Part shown: piece by piece, positions 1 through 12,666 of the stretch
Position numbering within the stretch: the stretch's first letter is position 1
How the letters are laid out: each line of letters starts with the position of its first letter
From: Rhyacophila brunnea
Taxonomy: Eukaryota > Arthropoda > Insecta > Trichoptera > Rhyacophilidae
Assembly (NCBI GenBank): GCA_022495005.1
Contig: JAGYXB010000186.1
Span: forward strand, 62,001-126,000
DNA: 64,000 nucleotides
Direction of reading: 5' to 3'
The notes under the pieces: generated by a model
Seen by the model: only the letters and a program-made list of their open reading frames with translations
Told to the model about the DNA's origin: nothing
Database searches by the model: none
Translations under genes and position numbers: made by a program

Positions 1-2
1 TT

Positions 3-247
3 CTTGGTGGAAACATGGCTGGTGATTTAAAATTGATGCCAATGTTAATTTATCAACCAGAAAATCCTAGAGCATTGAAAGGCAAGGATAAAGAATTGCT
101 TCCAGTAATCAAATAAAAAAGCCTGGGTTTACTGCGTTAATATTAAAAGATTGGTTCACTTTACATTTCGTGCCAGCAGTTAAGCAATATTGTAAAGTTA
201 ATGATTTACCATTTAAAATAAGAAAAAGAAGAGTGGCAAACAATTAA
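3..247 (+). pseudogene. Tigger-type transposase fragment (DDE_1)
   Basis: The window opens inside a Tigger transposase core. One frame reads GGNMAGDLKLMPMLIYQPEN and stops at TAA 114-116. A second frame continues PGFTALILKDWFTLHFVPAV to a stop at 245-247. Both blocks are typical of the catalytic region of CENP-B-like transposases, just before the second aspartate. Frameshifted and truncated at both ends; the rest lies to the left. Confidence 0.8.
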
Positions 248-359
248 CTCTTGATAACTTTTTAAGGGAAACACCCGCAACCCCCACTTAAACATGTCTC
301 TTATTAAACATCTTATATTTACTTGATAAATAAATATTTCAAAATACGCACAATTTATT

Positions 360-446
360 TTTTTTTTACTTCCCTCTACTTTCGAACATTCAACATTCGC
401 ACACCTTTTCAGGAACCAGTTATGTGCGAAAGTCGAGGTCCTCCTG
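360..446. repeat. 3' terminal inverted repeat of a Tigger-like element
   Basis: The stretch ends gtcgaggtcctcctg followed by TA. Read inward it is CAGGAGGACCTCGACTTTCG, the usual form of a Tigger terminus, and TA is the target duplication. It probably closes the element whose transposase fragment begins the window. Confidence 0.6.
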
Positions 447-550
447 TATATTATTATTTTTACTATTAGTGTAAATGCAGAATCAGATAAAAATTTAATA
501 TTGTCAATTTATTGTAGTATGTAATGTAAACAAGACCATAAAATTTATTG

Positions 551-650
551 CCAGCGCTCCATTGGCGAGCCAAAAGTCCGAGGACAATAAGTCGTCCGAT
601 TTGTCTATGCTCTGATACTGATCAACGAACGAATAAAAAAGTCGAGTTGT
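551..650. repeat. Interspersed repeat, copy 1 (ccagcgctcc family)
   Basis: Nearly identical over its first 44 bases to 10190-10233 (it begins ccagcgctccattggcgagc), then diverges but keeps matching words. The second copy lies just upstream of a Harbinger fragment, so this may be a solo terminus of that element. Confidence 0.55.
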
Positions 651-667
651 CAAAAGTCAAATATTGC

Positions 668-693
668 GATTATCGGAATGTCTTCCGATAATC
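668..693. repeat. Short perfect hairpin
   Basis: Ten-base arms gattatcgga and tccgataatc separated by six bases. It lies inside or beside the ccagcgctcc repeat. No function can be assigned. Confidence 0.5.
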
Positions 694-2008
694 CTAAAAT
701 TTTGTGTTATTTATATGTAGACTTGCATAAAATAATATAACAGTAAAAATAACACAAATGTTTTCTTTTATGAATTTCATAAATACAAATAAATAAAATA
801 ATTGATATTCTTCTCTCATTTTCTAATGTGTGAATTAACAAATTAATCAATAAAAATGTTTAAAACAATAACAATTTTTTTTCGTTCCGACAATTAATGA
901 CAAATCGAATTTACGTAGTGATTGACGGACGAATTCTGGCAACTCGTAGAGTAAAATATCAAACATGTTTGAAATCCAACGAGAATTTTCAATAGCCTGG
1001 CGACACTGTTTGTTTGTTTACTAGCTAACCGTTCTTGTCCTACGCACTCCTTACAATTTCAAATTCTTTCTTTCCTTTTACCATCCTGCTAGCGACATGT
1101 CGTGTTATCAATTATTTTGATTGCTGAGTAAAATACTTGGATATACTACATAATATCACGTGGCAATATATTTCATATTCAAGCACGTGGCAAGTTGAGT
1201 GCGATACTAATTCGAGCACCAATTCATTACCCATCGAAGCATTGTCTACTACAAAGAGGTATGTACAATTAATTTTGATTCAATTATCAATTAATACCAC
1301 AGTATAGCAAACTTACGCTACAAAATAATGTTCCTATATTTTCCATAATTGCCCGATGGATGTTTTAAGTGAATGTGATCGCCACTAATGTGTTGTCTTT
1401 CACTCTCTTTTGTCGTTATCCCATTAACTGAAGGAATGTAGCACGTATGTGCCGTTTATAATGCAGTTATTGCACCTAATTCAATTTTATACAGAGAATG
1501 GAATATTAATAATGGTATAGGGAAGTACAAATAATATACATACACCTGACAGCTGATTACAAAAATTTAGTGGTGGCCTACCTCTAAAATGGGTGAAAAT
1601 CACACACCTACTACTTGATGTATAGAATTTCTTATAGTAAACTGTTTTCGTAATGATACAAACATTACAATGCACACCTATATGGTAATTTTTAGCCATG
1701 TAAATACCCGCCATGTTTACATGTCAATACGCCAGAAACATACTTTTATCATATCACATGAGCTCAAGCGATGGCAGGAAAGCTCATGCATGACATTTGG
1801 TAAAAAAAAATGTACAGTGTTGCTTTACTTAGTGGGTATTTAAAAGTCTCAGAACCAAACTATCACCACATCACCATCGTCACGTATGATAGTAATATTT
1901 TTTTTTAATTTATGTAAGTTTCTGACATATTCATCAAAATTTGATACATCGAGACATACCTAATATTATTATTTTTTTCTTTTATTTTCAGTTTGTACAC
2001 CTTCAAGA
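694..2008. other. AT-rich flank and possible 5' leader of the MULE
   Basis: No coding sequence. A donor-like AG|gtatgt at about 1258-1264 and an acceptor-like ttattttcag ending at 1991 could bound a leader intron in front of the MULE start codon. No terminal inverted repeat was found. Confidence 0.3.
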
Positions 2009-3796
2009 ATGGAAGCGTACTTGGAGATGTATGTGTCCGATGACTCATTGGAAGATGTCGCCCTGAATCCGGCGTTGAACAGTGTTAATCGAAGAAGGAA
2101 AAGGGAGAGAACTTGGGAGATGACGACAGTATATAAATCAAAGGAAGATGCTGAGAACTCAGTAAAAGAAGAGAGTATTTGGAGCTTCCACTACAGGAAT
2201 AAAACTAACCAAGGAACTAAAATATATTTCCGCTGTAAGGCAGTTAAAAAAAGGGCTCAGCAATGTGATGCTGCAATTTATTTATTTTTTGACTGTAAGA
2301 GTGATGATGTCTATCTATTTAAAACAACTGATCCCCATTCACATGATAATGCTGAAGAGTTGGCCCCTGTAAGGTTGTCGAATGACGTCAAATTGGAAGT
2401 TAAAGCTCTATTTGATTTAAAAGTAAAGCCTAAACGAATGATGCAGATACTTATGGAAAAAGGATTCCATCTAAAGAAAACACAATTAGCAAATTACCTG
2501 GTACGATTAAAAAAGGATGTGTATGGACCAAGTCAAATCAGTCTTGGAGAACTAGAGCAGTGGTGTTTGGACCATGCAACAATACCGGAATGCGAGGATT
2601 CGGCGTACGTTGTCGCACACCGGATAAAATATGCCGGTGCAGATGATTCATCTGAATTTGGTATATACATATCGACGAATCGCCTTTTGAAAAATGCGAT
2701 TCTAGCAAAAAATATCCATGTGGATGCCACGTATAAATTAGTGTGGGAAGGCATGCCTGTCTTGATAGTAGGGTGCACGGATTCCGATCAGCACTTTAAT
2801 GTCACTGGCATGGCAGTCTGTTCTCATGAGCAAACGGCGGATTTTAAATTTATTTTCCAAGCCCTGGTCACTGGTGTGGGTAATGTTAATGAAGTGATTG
2901 ACCCGAATTATCTCGTGTCAGATGCGTCGAGTGCTATACGCAATGCGTTTAGAGACATATTTGGTTCTAATAAATCGCAGATAATGTGTTGGGTCCACAT
3001 GCGCCGAAATACTCTGAAAAAAGTTGAGTCCTTGGTTGATACACGATATAGGGTGGAGGTGATGGCAGATATAGACACGCTGCAGTTGGCGCCTTCGAAG
3101 AAAGTATTTGAAAGTGCAGTGCCGCTCTTCACAAAGAAGTGGAATGATATGGGTCAAATAAATTTTGTTACCTATATTAATTCGCAATGGCTGACAACGC
3201 ACCAGAATTGGTACGAAGGCTTTGCTGAGCGAACTCCATCCACCAACAATGCACTGGAGGCATTCAATTTAAATATCACACGAGAAGAAACTTTCCGAGA
3301 AAGGTTGCCCGTAGCGCGATTTCTTGAATTGAGCCTTCAGACAACTGAAAAATGGTAGAAAGACTATTTTCTGGGAACAAAAATATTCCACTCCAGCACA
3401 ATTGGGCTAAAACACTGGACGGACGCATTTTAAAAAAAAAAAAAAAAATCTTCATCGCAGGATATTGTCCAGTATTTCTGTCCGTCGGCTGGAGCGACAC
3501 AGGCGACATCAGAAGAGATTTCTGGTGTTACCGAGATGTTATGGACTACATTCGAAGAGTTCCGGAAACTGGCATTTAAGGTGTGGGTCGTTGAAGTGCC
3601 CATTGGGGAAGATTGGATGAATGGGAGATGCACTTGCCCAACATATTTTAAAGAGTATGTTTGCAAACATTTAATTGGTTTGGCTATACGCCTAAAATAT
3701 GCGAAACCTCCACCAGCTGCAAAACAAATCCCCATTGGAAAAAAAAGACAAAGAGGAAGGCCAAAATTAGCAACCCGGGCGCTTTTAGTGGATTAA
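2009..3796 (+). pseudogene. MULE transposase with SWIM finger, two in-frame stops
   Basis: One frame runs about 596 codons and is broken only by TAG at 3356-3358 and TAA at 3431-3433; the poly(A) run after the second stop keeps the frame. The N-terminal Cys/His cluster (C76, C86, H110, H112) looks like a FLYWCH/GCM-type DNA-binding finger. The MULE core has catalytic-type residues in HVDATYK (D239), VSDASSAIRNAF (D305) and NNALEAF (E417), with CWVHMRRN between. The C-terminal SWIM finger reads CTCP...VCKH near residues 541-554, followed by a basic GRPKLATRALLV tail. Start chosen at the ATG shortly after an acceptor-like tract. Probably inactive but young. Family known for cut-and-paste transposition. 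Confidence 0.9.
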
Positions 3797-3841
3797 TAGC
3801 ATTGAAAAGTTTTTAGTTGTGTAGTATTAAATTATTATAAG

Positions 3842-4250
3842 TTTTTATGTTATCGTTAGACTGTAAATAATTTGTTCCCATTGTTTATTCGAGGGATGTG
3901 TATCCAAGATTATCATTTTCAACCATTCACATTGGTCGTCTTTAGTAATAGGTTGTATGTAATTGAAGGGGAAGATTTTTATGTTATCGTTTGACTGTAA
4001 ATAATTTGTTTCCCATTGTTTATTCGAGGGATGTGTATCCTAGATTATCATTTTCAATCATTCACATTGGTCGTCTTTAGTAATAGGTTGTATGTAATTG
4101 AAGGACAAGATTTTTATGTTATCGTTTGACTGTAAATAATTTATTTCCCATTGTTTATTCGAGGGGTGTGTATTCTAGATTATCATTTTCAATCATTTAT
4201 ATCGGTCGTTTTTAGTAATAGGTTGTATGTAATTGATACGTAATTGAAGG
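3842..4250. repeat. 134-bp tandem repeat, three copies
   Basis: Copies start at 3842, 3976 and 4111, each beginning tttttatgttatcgtt and carrying ttcgaggg and taataggttgtatgtaattga. They differ by scattered substitutions. Directly downstream of the MULE, so probably a subterminal repeat of that element. Confidence 0.85.
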
Positions 4251-5593
4251 AAACGTCTTATTCTGTCATATGTTTGTTACCATTGATTATTATTGTGAAT
4301 TTATGAACATAAGAAATATATTTATTGTAAACAACTGAAGTCTGTCTTATTATTTAATTCTGATATTGAAAATAATATCTAATAAACACTATACAAGTCT
4401 GAAGTATGTCTTGCTATTATTGCAAAGTTGAAAATGTATATAATAGACACTACAATTGTATTTAACTCCGCAGTGAAGTAGAGATTAAGGGTTTGAATCT
4501 CACAAGGTAAGGTTACATATATCTTTGAAGTGCGATTAGATCAAGAGTGTATGCCTAACAGCTACCTACAACTGATGGTTCAGAATGTGCAGTTAAGTTA
4601 CAGCTGATAGTTAAAATGAAATAGTATCTTAAAGGCACTAGAAGCTTGCTCAGGAGACTCACATTGCATCATTTAGCCATTTTATAGATACACAAATGCC
4701 GCTACACTAAATGGGCGTAAGGCATGAAATAATAGAGAAATACTATTCTAATAGTACAATCTGTTCTGGAGAGCCAGATAGAAAGAATAATACTATCCTA
4801 CAAAATTTATCACAATAAGGAAGCTACTAAATAAGTTATTTCTGTAAAAGAAAAAATCTGTCCAAAATAGATTTTATTCTGACAAATTGATATTAATACT
4901 TAGCATTAATTATTTAAATAATTCCCTATAATAATTTAAATACTTCTATTGTTTTATTATAATACTTACCAATAATCATTTTTTACTTGCTGTTCATATT
5001 AAATAGTTCCCACCTTTTTAATAAAATACTTGCTTGATTTTTTATTAAAATACTTGCTCTTAATGCATCTATATATACTTACCCAATAATTTGAAGCCTT
5101 AAATTAATTATATAATAAATATTAAATAAAAAATAACCAATTATTATTCGTATAAATCGAAGTTTATTTTTGTTTACTCAAAATATTTTGAAATTCATAC
5201 ATATTCCCGCCAGCTGTGGGCGAATCGGCGATTAGTTATTATTATTATACATCTACCGTTATAGCGATGACGCATCGGCGTCGCGAGTAACAGGCACACA
5301 CAGCTGAGTTCGTTTTATTCGTTATCAACTCACGGCCGCGCACCGCGTGCAGTACATATTATCATGCAAAATTATCGATACAATAGAAAACAAATAAACG
5401 TGTGTATTCGTAATACCCGTGTATTTATATTACATAGCAGTTAGTTTCGTTGTTTTTATATGTGGCTACAGACATTTTTTTATATCGTATACCTGTGTTT
5501 ATTGTTTCGGACTGGCGTTTTTGTGACTTGTGTTTTTCTCGTGTGTTCTCATTTACGACATTTGTTTATCGATAGTGTTTCGGACTGGCGTTC
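4251..5593. other. Non-coding, AT-rich
   Basis: No gene seen. A tRNA-B-box-like ggtttgaatc occurs near 4484. The part from about 5200 to 5360 is richer in GC than its surroundings and may be the promoter side of the next Tigger element. No Tigger terminus was found here. Confidence 0.3.
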
Positions 5594-5686
5594 TTGAGAC
5601 TGTGTTTTTCTCGTATTTTGTTTATTTACGACATTAATTTAGTGTTATTAACTCAAGACAGACTTTATTATTTTATATTTGCAACA

Positions 5687-7154
5687 ATGGCTGATGTAGT
5701 TAAAAAAACATATAAGGCTCTTAGGATCGCCGAAAAAATGAATTTGATTCGTGATGTCGACAATAAAGTTGACAGCAAAGGAAAGCTGGCAATTAAATAC
5801 GGCATACCGAACTCATCGTTGTCCACCATCTTGAAAAATCGGGAAAAGGTAGAAATGGCATTTCACCAATTCAAGATGAATGGTGATAATTTTCGATTGC
5901 GACACGCGAGTCACGAAGAATCAGAGTCAAAGCTATTTGAATATTTTTCAAATATACGATCGGCTAATATATCGGGCCCGTTATCAGTTGAAAAGGCGAA
6001 ATCGTCAGCCAATCATATGAATATTGTCGATTTTAAGGCGTCATCCGGTTGGTTGACTCGATTTAAAAAACGTTTCAACATTGTATGTTTGGCTGTGTGT
6101 GGCGATGCTCAGAAGGTCGACAAGACAGAGGTCTCAAATTGGTTGCAGACCAACAAACATATCATTGATGGATATCAGCCAAGAGACATATATAATATGG
6201 ATGAGTCAGGTGTTTTTTATAATTTGTTACCAGACCGGACGTTGGCTATAAAAGGCGAAAAATGCCACGGAGGCAAAAAGAAGTAAGGAGAGACTGACAG
6301 TTGTTTTGTGTACAAACATGGACGAATCCGAAAAGACGAAATTAACTATAATTGGCAAATACAAGCAACCGAGATGTTTTAAAGGTGTTAATATGGCTAG
6401 TTTATCAATACACTATGAGTACAATGGAAAAGCGTGGATGACGAGGGAAATTTTTTAATTATTTGTGATACGACTACAGACAAAGATGGCCGCATTGAAT
6501 CGGAAAATTTTATTACTGCTCGACAACTGTACAACTCACTTTGTGCCCGAGCTACATACACCAAATGTAGAGTTTTTATTTTTGCCTCCGAATACTACTA
6601 GTATTTTACAGCCACTTGACATGGGCATAATAAATAGTTTTAGGTGCCATTTTCGAAAACTATTATTAAACTCTTGCATCATTCAATTAAATAGGGGCTG
6701 CTCCCCGAATAGTTTGCGGAAGTGGACAGTTTTGGATGCATGTCGGGCAATGTCGACCGCCTGGCACTCAGTCACCAGAGAGACAATTTCAAATTGTTTT
6801 AAAAAATCGGGAATATCGTGCCACCCGGTCGATCCGATTCCGGAAGTTGAGGAGGACTCGATACAGGAAAATGTCTTATTAAACCTGGCTAATTTTAGTG
6901 ATTTCGTTTCGTGCGATGACGAATTGGAGACATCTGCTGTGCATGACACAGGGACCGCGTCAGTTGCGGTGGAGCGTGAACGTGATGACATAGTGGATGA
7001 TGCAATTTCGGAAGATGAAGGCGATGCCGATGAAACACCTCCTTTGCCTCTCCCCTCAAAAGTTGAATTATTTAATGCTCTTGACATCATGCAGAGGCAC
7101 GTCATGTCGGGAACATCAAATATGCCGCAAAATATATTAGATTGTTATGACTAA
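5687..7154 (+). pseudogene. Tigger/jerky-type transposase, one frameshift and one stop
   Basis: ATG at 5687 begins MADVVKKTYKALRIAEKMN. Order of domains: psq-type helix-turn-helix (about residues 5-60), CENP-B/Tc5-type helix-turn-helix ending SSGWLTRFKKRF, then the DDE_1 core with IYNMDESGVFYN, LLLLDNCTTH and QPLDMGII, the three catalytic aspartates (second and third 31 residues apart). The frame changes by one base in the A/G-rich stretch near 6275-6283, and TAA at 6456-6458 interrupts it again (REIF*LFVIR). The acidic C-terminal part ends at 7154. Total about 490 residues, normal for the family. All catalytic residues remain, so decay is recent. Confidence 0.9.
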
Positions 7155-7899
7155 ATATCTAGACATTTGATAAGGGAAAGTGAATTAAATTGTAAAAAGA
7201 GACAAGGAAAAATTGTAGACTACCTAGGAGATTTATTTTAGTGTTTTAATTAATGTTTTGTTTTAGTATTTAATTAGTGTTTTATTGTGCACCTATGTAA
7301 CTATACCTATTGTCATGTTGAACAATGTGCTCATACAAAATTATTGCGGGTTTGTTTAATTACCTACTTTCAATGAATTTAGTGTTTTATTGTTTGTCCC
7401 ATTAAAAATATTATCACGACTGGCAATACACAATAATGTAATATTAGTCTACGTAAAGACGTCTTGTAAACGGTAAATAGATTGCCACTTTGTTTTGATT
7501 TGCAATGTCAAAAGTACTAAAAGTAAAATTTCTTGTGGTAATTGTAGGTATCTTTTTCTCTCGTGATTATTTTTTGTTGTTTTTTTAATCAGAATTTCTT
7601 CTGTGCAAACAGTAACTTATAGGGGTTAGTGTTTTTATTATATTTGACGTGTTTTGTATGTAACTTAACCTATCAATGTAAAATACACAAACAAGTTATC
7701 ATTTCATTAAATGTTTTATAATTCATTTTAATAGGTATTGTTGATATTGTGATTAATTTGGCGTTTGCATAAATAAACACAATGAATTTCAATACTAAAT
7801 ACCACTCTAGTTTTGCCTACCAAAATTGCATTCGAGACATTTGGAGTTTTCGCGCCTTTTTTCGAAAATTTCGATTTATAGCGAATTTTGCTAATTCGA

Positions 7900-7948
7900 A
7901 ATCAAATTTTCAGGGTCCCTTGGATTTCGAATTACCGAGGTTCTACTG
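7900..7948. repeat. Tigger-type 3' terminus
   Basis: Ends tcgaattaccgaggttctactg followed by TA, the same pattern as the MITE family seen further right (read inward: CAGTAGAACCTCGGTAATTC). It may close the Tigger element at 5687-7154. A matching 5' terminus was not found. Confidence 0.55.
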
Positions 7949-8629
7949 TACAAAGAAAATGTGAATTTCGTAATATATCGAGTGTATATCATTATTGGGA
8001 GCTAATTTTGACTGGGTGAGTGAAAGCCAAAAAAACACAAAAAATTTTAATTTATCTTTTTGTTGTTATTATTTTTATGATACTTTCTGGTATAACATGT
8101 CTTTCCCAAATAATTAAATGCACAAGGTCGTGACACAAAAGAAGCTGTTCAATATTGTGGACACTCACTCCGACATTACATACCAACTTTTTTAATAAGG
8201 GAAGACAACTGAAATCAATATGTCCCAAATTTCGGAACATCGAGTGACCTCTTTCCATCAGATACACACTTAATGTTTTAATTCATTTCTAGCAATAGTT
8301 TCCTTTGTTTTTGAAAGAATTACATGGATCGGTATGTTAAACACTTCTGATTTTTGTCTCTATTACAAGGTATTTCTAATAATCGTACTTACGTAAATTT
8401 ATTTATATTCTAGTTAATTTCTAGCAGTAATTTCTTATGTTTTTGGAAGAATTACATATATCTTGCATGTCTATTCTAGAGTTCTTTCATCCTTTATAAT
8501 TCTAACCTCAACATATGCAAACACTAGTAATGATTATATATTATATAACATTGTATTTCTAATATTTGGAAATACTTTTGATTTGAGATTTGTTGAATTT
8601 TCAGATAATCACAAAGATATCTGGTGTAA
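7949..8629. other. Non-coding, AT-rich
   Basis: Nothing recognised with confidence. The two similar stretches near 8286-8320 and 8410-8450 share ttctagcaatagtttc- and gaagaattacat-like words, suggesting a local duplication. Confidence 0.3.
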
Positions 8630-9235
8630 TCATGACATCTCATGATATCATCAATGACAGCGATTCAGACGTACCCCCATATTTCACTGAAGATTTCAGA
8701 GATGTTATAGGTAGTGATGAGGAAGAAATGCAGAGAGATACAAATTTTATTTTATTTTGACAGTCACTGAAGACAACAATCCCGTATCGATATCAGCGAA
8801 CGTGGCTAATGACAGTGTGTCCGAAGATGAATATCCATTCATCACAGACCCTGGCCCTTCAACGAGGCGAGGACGGGGAAACAGACGAGGGCGAGGAGCT
8901 AGACTGCACGAGGAAGAGGCGCCAGCAGGGGAGTCGACGGGAAATTGACTGCTGAAAACTGCTTGTCAATACTCTCTTGCAACCCTATCTGGGGGAAATC
9001 TACCACCGTTTTATATCAATAATCGTAATAATGTCAAATGGACAGAAGAGTTACTGGTTAGGAATGTAAGAATCTGCGGCACGATACGGCAAAATCGGGG
9101 ACTACCTCCCAATTTCAAATTGTTGTCAAACAATTTGGAAATGGGTGACTCGGTTTTCGGTCGAAAAGGGGATATTCAGCAGAAATGGTCAATATCAGGA
9201 CAGTTTATAGAGGATAGGTTGTCATCAAGCCGAGA
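8630..9235 (+). pseudogene. piggyBac transposase N-terminal and zinc-finger-proximal scraps
   Basis: An acidic start typical of piggyBac (MTSHDIINDSDSDVPP, then DVIGSDEEE) is followed in other frames by an RG-rich stretch (RRGRGNRRGRGARL) and by NVRICGTIRQNRGLPPNFK, the conserved block after the second catalytic aspartate. The first and second catalytic regions are missing between them, so this is a heavily deleted copy. Frames change repeatedly. Confidence 0.7.
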
Positions 9236-9329
9236 AGTTCTGTAGTGGTCAATGACTTCGTGCCTTCTCAGCATTATGTCGCATCTAGTCAGCATATTCT
9301 AACGAAAATATAATAGGGGTAGAATCATT

Positions 9330-9730
9330 AAAGGGGGTGTTTGGTGGCTTCGAAAGAGAAACCAAAAAACTATTTCTGTGTTGTGTCGAAAACAAATCAA
9401 GGAGAGATTGCTGAGCGCTATAAAAGAATGCATTTTGCCAGGGACATCAATTATATTAGATTGCTGGAAAGCCTACGACTGTTTAGGCGAGGCAGGGCCT
9501 CAGAAACACGAGACATTGAGCGGACCTGGAGGGAAGTACGAGGCAATGTGCCAAGATATGGAAGAAGAGAGGCGCATTACGAAGGGTATATGTGCGAATT
9601 TTCGTGGAAACGGTCTATTCCAACCCTTCAACAACTGATGCACGAGTTTTTCAAGATGATCAGCACCACATATGACCCATATGCGGATCAGGTGGTTGCT
9701 GGTCCAAGTTCCACTTGTCATTCTAATTAG
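9330..9730 (+). pseudogene. Merlin (ISXO2-like) transposase fragment
   Basis: Two overlapping frames together give the C-terminal half of an ISXO2-like DDE transposase: CILPGTSIILDCWKAYDCLG (second catalytic D) from one frame, then DIERTWREVRGNVPRYG (catalytic E) and EAHYEGYMCEFSWKR from the other, ending at TAG 9728-9730. The frameshift falls near 9500-9520. Merlin elements are the eukaryotic relatives of IS1016. Confidence 0.82.
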
Positions 9731-10189
9731 GTATGGTTATACATTTTCCAAAAAGTTGTGTGCGTGTTACTGGTGTCATGCCCCAAACCACCAGAAACAA
9801 ATCAAGGGCTTAGTGTCAAACAACACTATCTACAAAAGTGCAACTTTACAGGAGAGCCAAAAATCGTTATTTTAGATTCTTGTTACTCAACAAGGGAAAT
9901 GTTTATTTAAAATCTAATGTTAATATTTTATAATTTATTGTGTATTGTACAAATTTATCTTGCTTATGATGATGTTAAAATTTATAGGGATAGTTTTTAA
10001 AAAATATGAAAACAAGGGTAACTTATGTAGTTAGCGTTAAACTTTACTGACGATTTAATAAGAAATTAGAAAAAATTGACATAACATTGTTTGACTATCA
10101 TGTAGCCGTAAATGTAAAATAACGTTATCTCAAAAAAAAAAACAACAACGTTGTCTGACTTTAAGCACTCGAAATTATGTTGGTGTTAT
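9731..10189. other. Non-coding, AT-rich
   Basis: No gene or repeat identified. Confidence 0.3.
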
Positions 10190-10290
10190 GCCAGCGCTCC
10201 ATTGGCGAGCCAAAAGTCCGAGGACAATAAGTCTTCAGATTTTTCTACGTTCTGCTACTGGCTAACGGACGTTCAACGAAACGAGGTATA
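10190..10290. repeat. Interspersed repeat, copy 2 (ccagcgctcc family)
   Basis: Second copy of the sequence at 551-650. It stands about 110 bp before a Harbinger transposase scrap and could be that element's terminal region (inference). Confidence 0.55.
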
Positions 10291-10396
10291 TTATTAATAT
10301 GACGAGTAAAACAGTCGACTTTGACAGCATAGATAATATACGTAAATTTGACAGTTTAATCGTGATGGCGTTTAATGATACCGACGTTTTGTTTTT

Positions 10397-10800
10397 TTGG
10401 GTTACTGGGTAGCAGGTAATCTAATAACGAAGCAAAGGGTACACAAATACTGGGTGAAACATTGGATAAGGAAAAGAACAACATTATCCCACACCAATTT
10501 AATAAGAGAATTGCGTTTGCAACCCATTGATTTCCGCAATTATTTGGGAATGTCGGAGGATATATACACGGAACTGCATAATTTGGTCTCCACATTCATT
10601 AAAAAAAAAAATACTATTATGAGGGACGCTATTTCTCCTCACGATAGATTATGTGCAACCCTGCGATTTTTGGCTGCTGGCGGAACGTTCACTGACTAAC
10701 ATTATAGAACTGCGATTGGAAGACAAACTCTGGGCAAGATAATTCCTGAAACTTGAAACATTGACTTTTTGAAAGGAGAATATTTCAAAGTGATTGAGGT
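10397..10800 (+). pseudogene. PIF/Harbinger nuclease, N-terminal fragment
   Basis: Reads KYWVKHWIRKRTTLSHTNL, ELRLQPIDFRNYLGMSEDIY and AISPHDRLCATLRFLAAGG, the HARBI1-type N-terminal order (helical region and the 'ERL..TLRFLATG' motif). After a stop at 10697-10699 the same frame continues with RTAIGRQTLGKIIPET, the recognition helix. The catalytic D-D-E part is missing. Confidence 0.82.
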
Positions 10801-11135
10801 GATGAGATTACGCGACCGGCGAGTCAGGCGTTAGTATGTGTTTGTATGGTAAAAAATATTCGTCAGCGTGTTACAAATGAACACATACACATGTAGCATA
10901 CCACATACGGTCATTAGAATACGTCAACAAAGTCGGGCGTTTCGCGCGGTTTCATAACAAATCAAGATAAAGGTGCATTCACACTGTTGGTCGTAATATT
11001 ATTTAGAGCTCTTTTTTATAAACTTATTTACGGTTCGTTACAAACATAAACATTGAGCGGTGAACATTTTACATTGTTTTTTACTCTTTATCATTATACA
11101 AAGTCTGCTAATGATTTTTTTTATTTCTTATCAAA

Positions 11136-12666
11136 ATGGACGGTCCTTCAAATTCTAAAAGAGCAAGGGTTGAAGATGACAATAGTGACAGTGAATCTAT
11201 TGACATTGGTGATGATAGTGACTTTGAATTTGAGGTACATAGTGAATCGGAAACAGACTCAGGAAGTGATGATGGAGGGATTAGACTGGCAGGGTTGCCA
11301 CCCGTCGCACTTCAACATCGGGTCAGGATGATTTTCAGATCAGTGAAACACCTGAATTATTACGACCATCAACTTCTGGATCCACACAATGGTCGAGTAC
11401 GCGAAAACAGGCTAAAAATATACCATTTTTAGGAATTCCGGGTGTAAAAACTGACATCCCAAGCAAGGATCCTATGGATATTTTCAACGTTTTATTCAAT
11501 AATGACCTTTATAATTTGGTTATAAGTGAGTCAAACGCTTACGCAGTAGAGGTGTTGGCGAAAGGCGAAGGAGAAAAAAGCAGAATAACTCGTTGGAAAG
11601 ATATTACTGTGGAAGAGTTCCGTGTTTGGCTAGGGCTTTTGTATGGGCACCATCCGCATAAATAGGATAAATGATTACTGGAAAACAGATGAGCTGTTCA
11701 ATATCAAAATGTTTTCGAAGTATATGTCTAGAGATAGGTTTTTATTGATAATGCGTGCATTACATTTCAATAAGGATATAGAAAATAGTTCTACATTGGA
11801 TAAAGTGAAGCTGCTGATAGATTTTTTCTACCAAAGAATGGACACTATTTATGCACCTCAAAAAAATTTATCTATTGATGAATCTCTCATGCTGTGGAGA
11901 GGCAGATTGATTATTCATCAATACATCAAGGGCAAAAAGGCCAAATACGGGATAAAATTATACATACTGGCGAAATCGAATGGCCTGGCTTTGAAAATGA
12001 TAGTTTATGGTGGCGCCGCTTGGCGTAATTTAATAGCGTAGAACTAACAGAATCTATGCTAAATGAAGACACATATGTAACTGGAACACTGAGAAGCAAC
12101 AGAAAAGGCAACTCGGTAGATGTTTGCAAATAAAAAACTAAAAACTGGATAATCGATTCGTCAATATACAGAGCACGGAGTCTGTATTACGAAGTGGAAG
12201 GATAGAAGAGAAGTTCTATCAATATCTTCAGAATTTGACGGCAAACTTACAGAAATAACAAATCGCTTCGGGAAACGGCTTACAAAACCAAAAATGATAG
12301 TGGAGTACAATAAGTTTATCGGTGGCATACCATCCATGTCAAGGGAAGACACTTCGGTGGTATAAAAAACTCAGAATACGTATTTTTCAATGTTGCTAAA
12401 TTCTTATTATTCATACCGAGAAACTTGTGATAAAAAAAGCTACATTTTATTTTAGGCTAGCCGTTATCAAAAAATTGTTGCTTTCTACTACACCGTTGAG
12501 TTCTACTCTACCACGTAAAATACATTTACCCATTTTATTAGAAAAAGGGAATAATGAACAAACAAAAAGGTGTAAATATCGTTTGGATACTCTCAATAAA
12601 CGCTGCGATTCCATTTATTGCTGCCCAGATTGTTCCGGAAATCCCGGATTTTGTCTTGACCCATAA
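11136..12666 (+). pseudogene. piggyBac transposase, frameshifted and internally deleted
   Basis: Acidic start MDGPSNSKRARVEDDNSDSE, then a frameshift near 11325, another near 11642 and several later ones. First catalytic aspartate present in LSIDESLMLWRGRL. The next segment jumps from MIVYGGA to LTESMLNEDTYVTGTLRSNR, so the second aspartate region is deleted. Later KFIGGIP runs into KTLRWYKKL, so the third aspartate is gone too. The C-terminal Cys-rich finger is intact (KRCKYRLDTLNKRCDSIYCC, PDCSGNPGFCLDP) and ends at TAA. No TTAA-flanked termini could be identified. Confidence 0.88.

Noticed and set aside
8052..8267. Minus-strand open frame with a GHSMFRNLGHIDFSCLPLLK start
   Set aside because: It faintly recalls a motif of some transposon-associated proteins, but no second motif supports it and it is only 71 codons.
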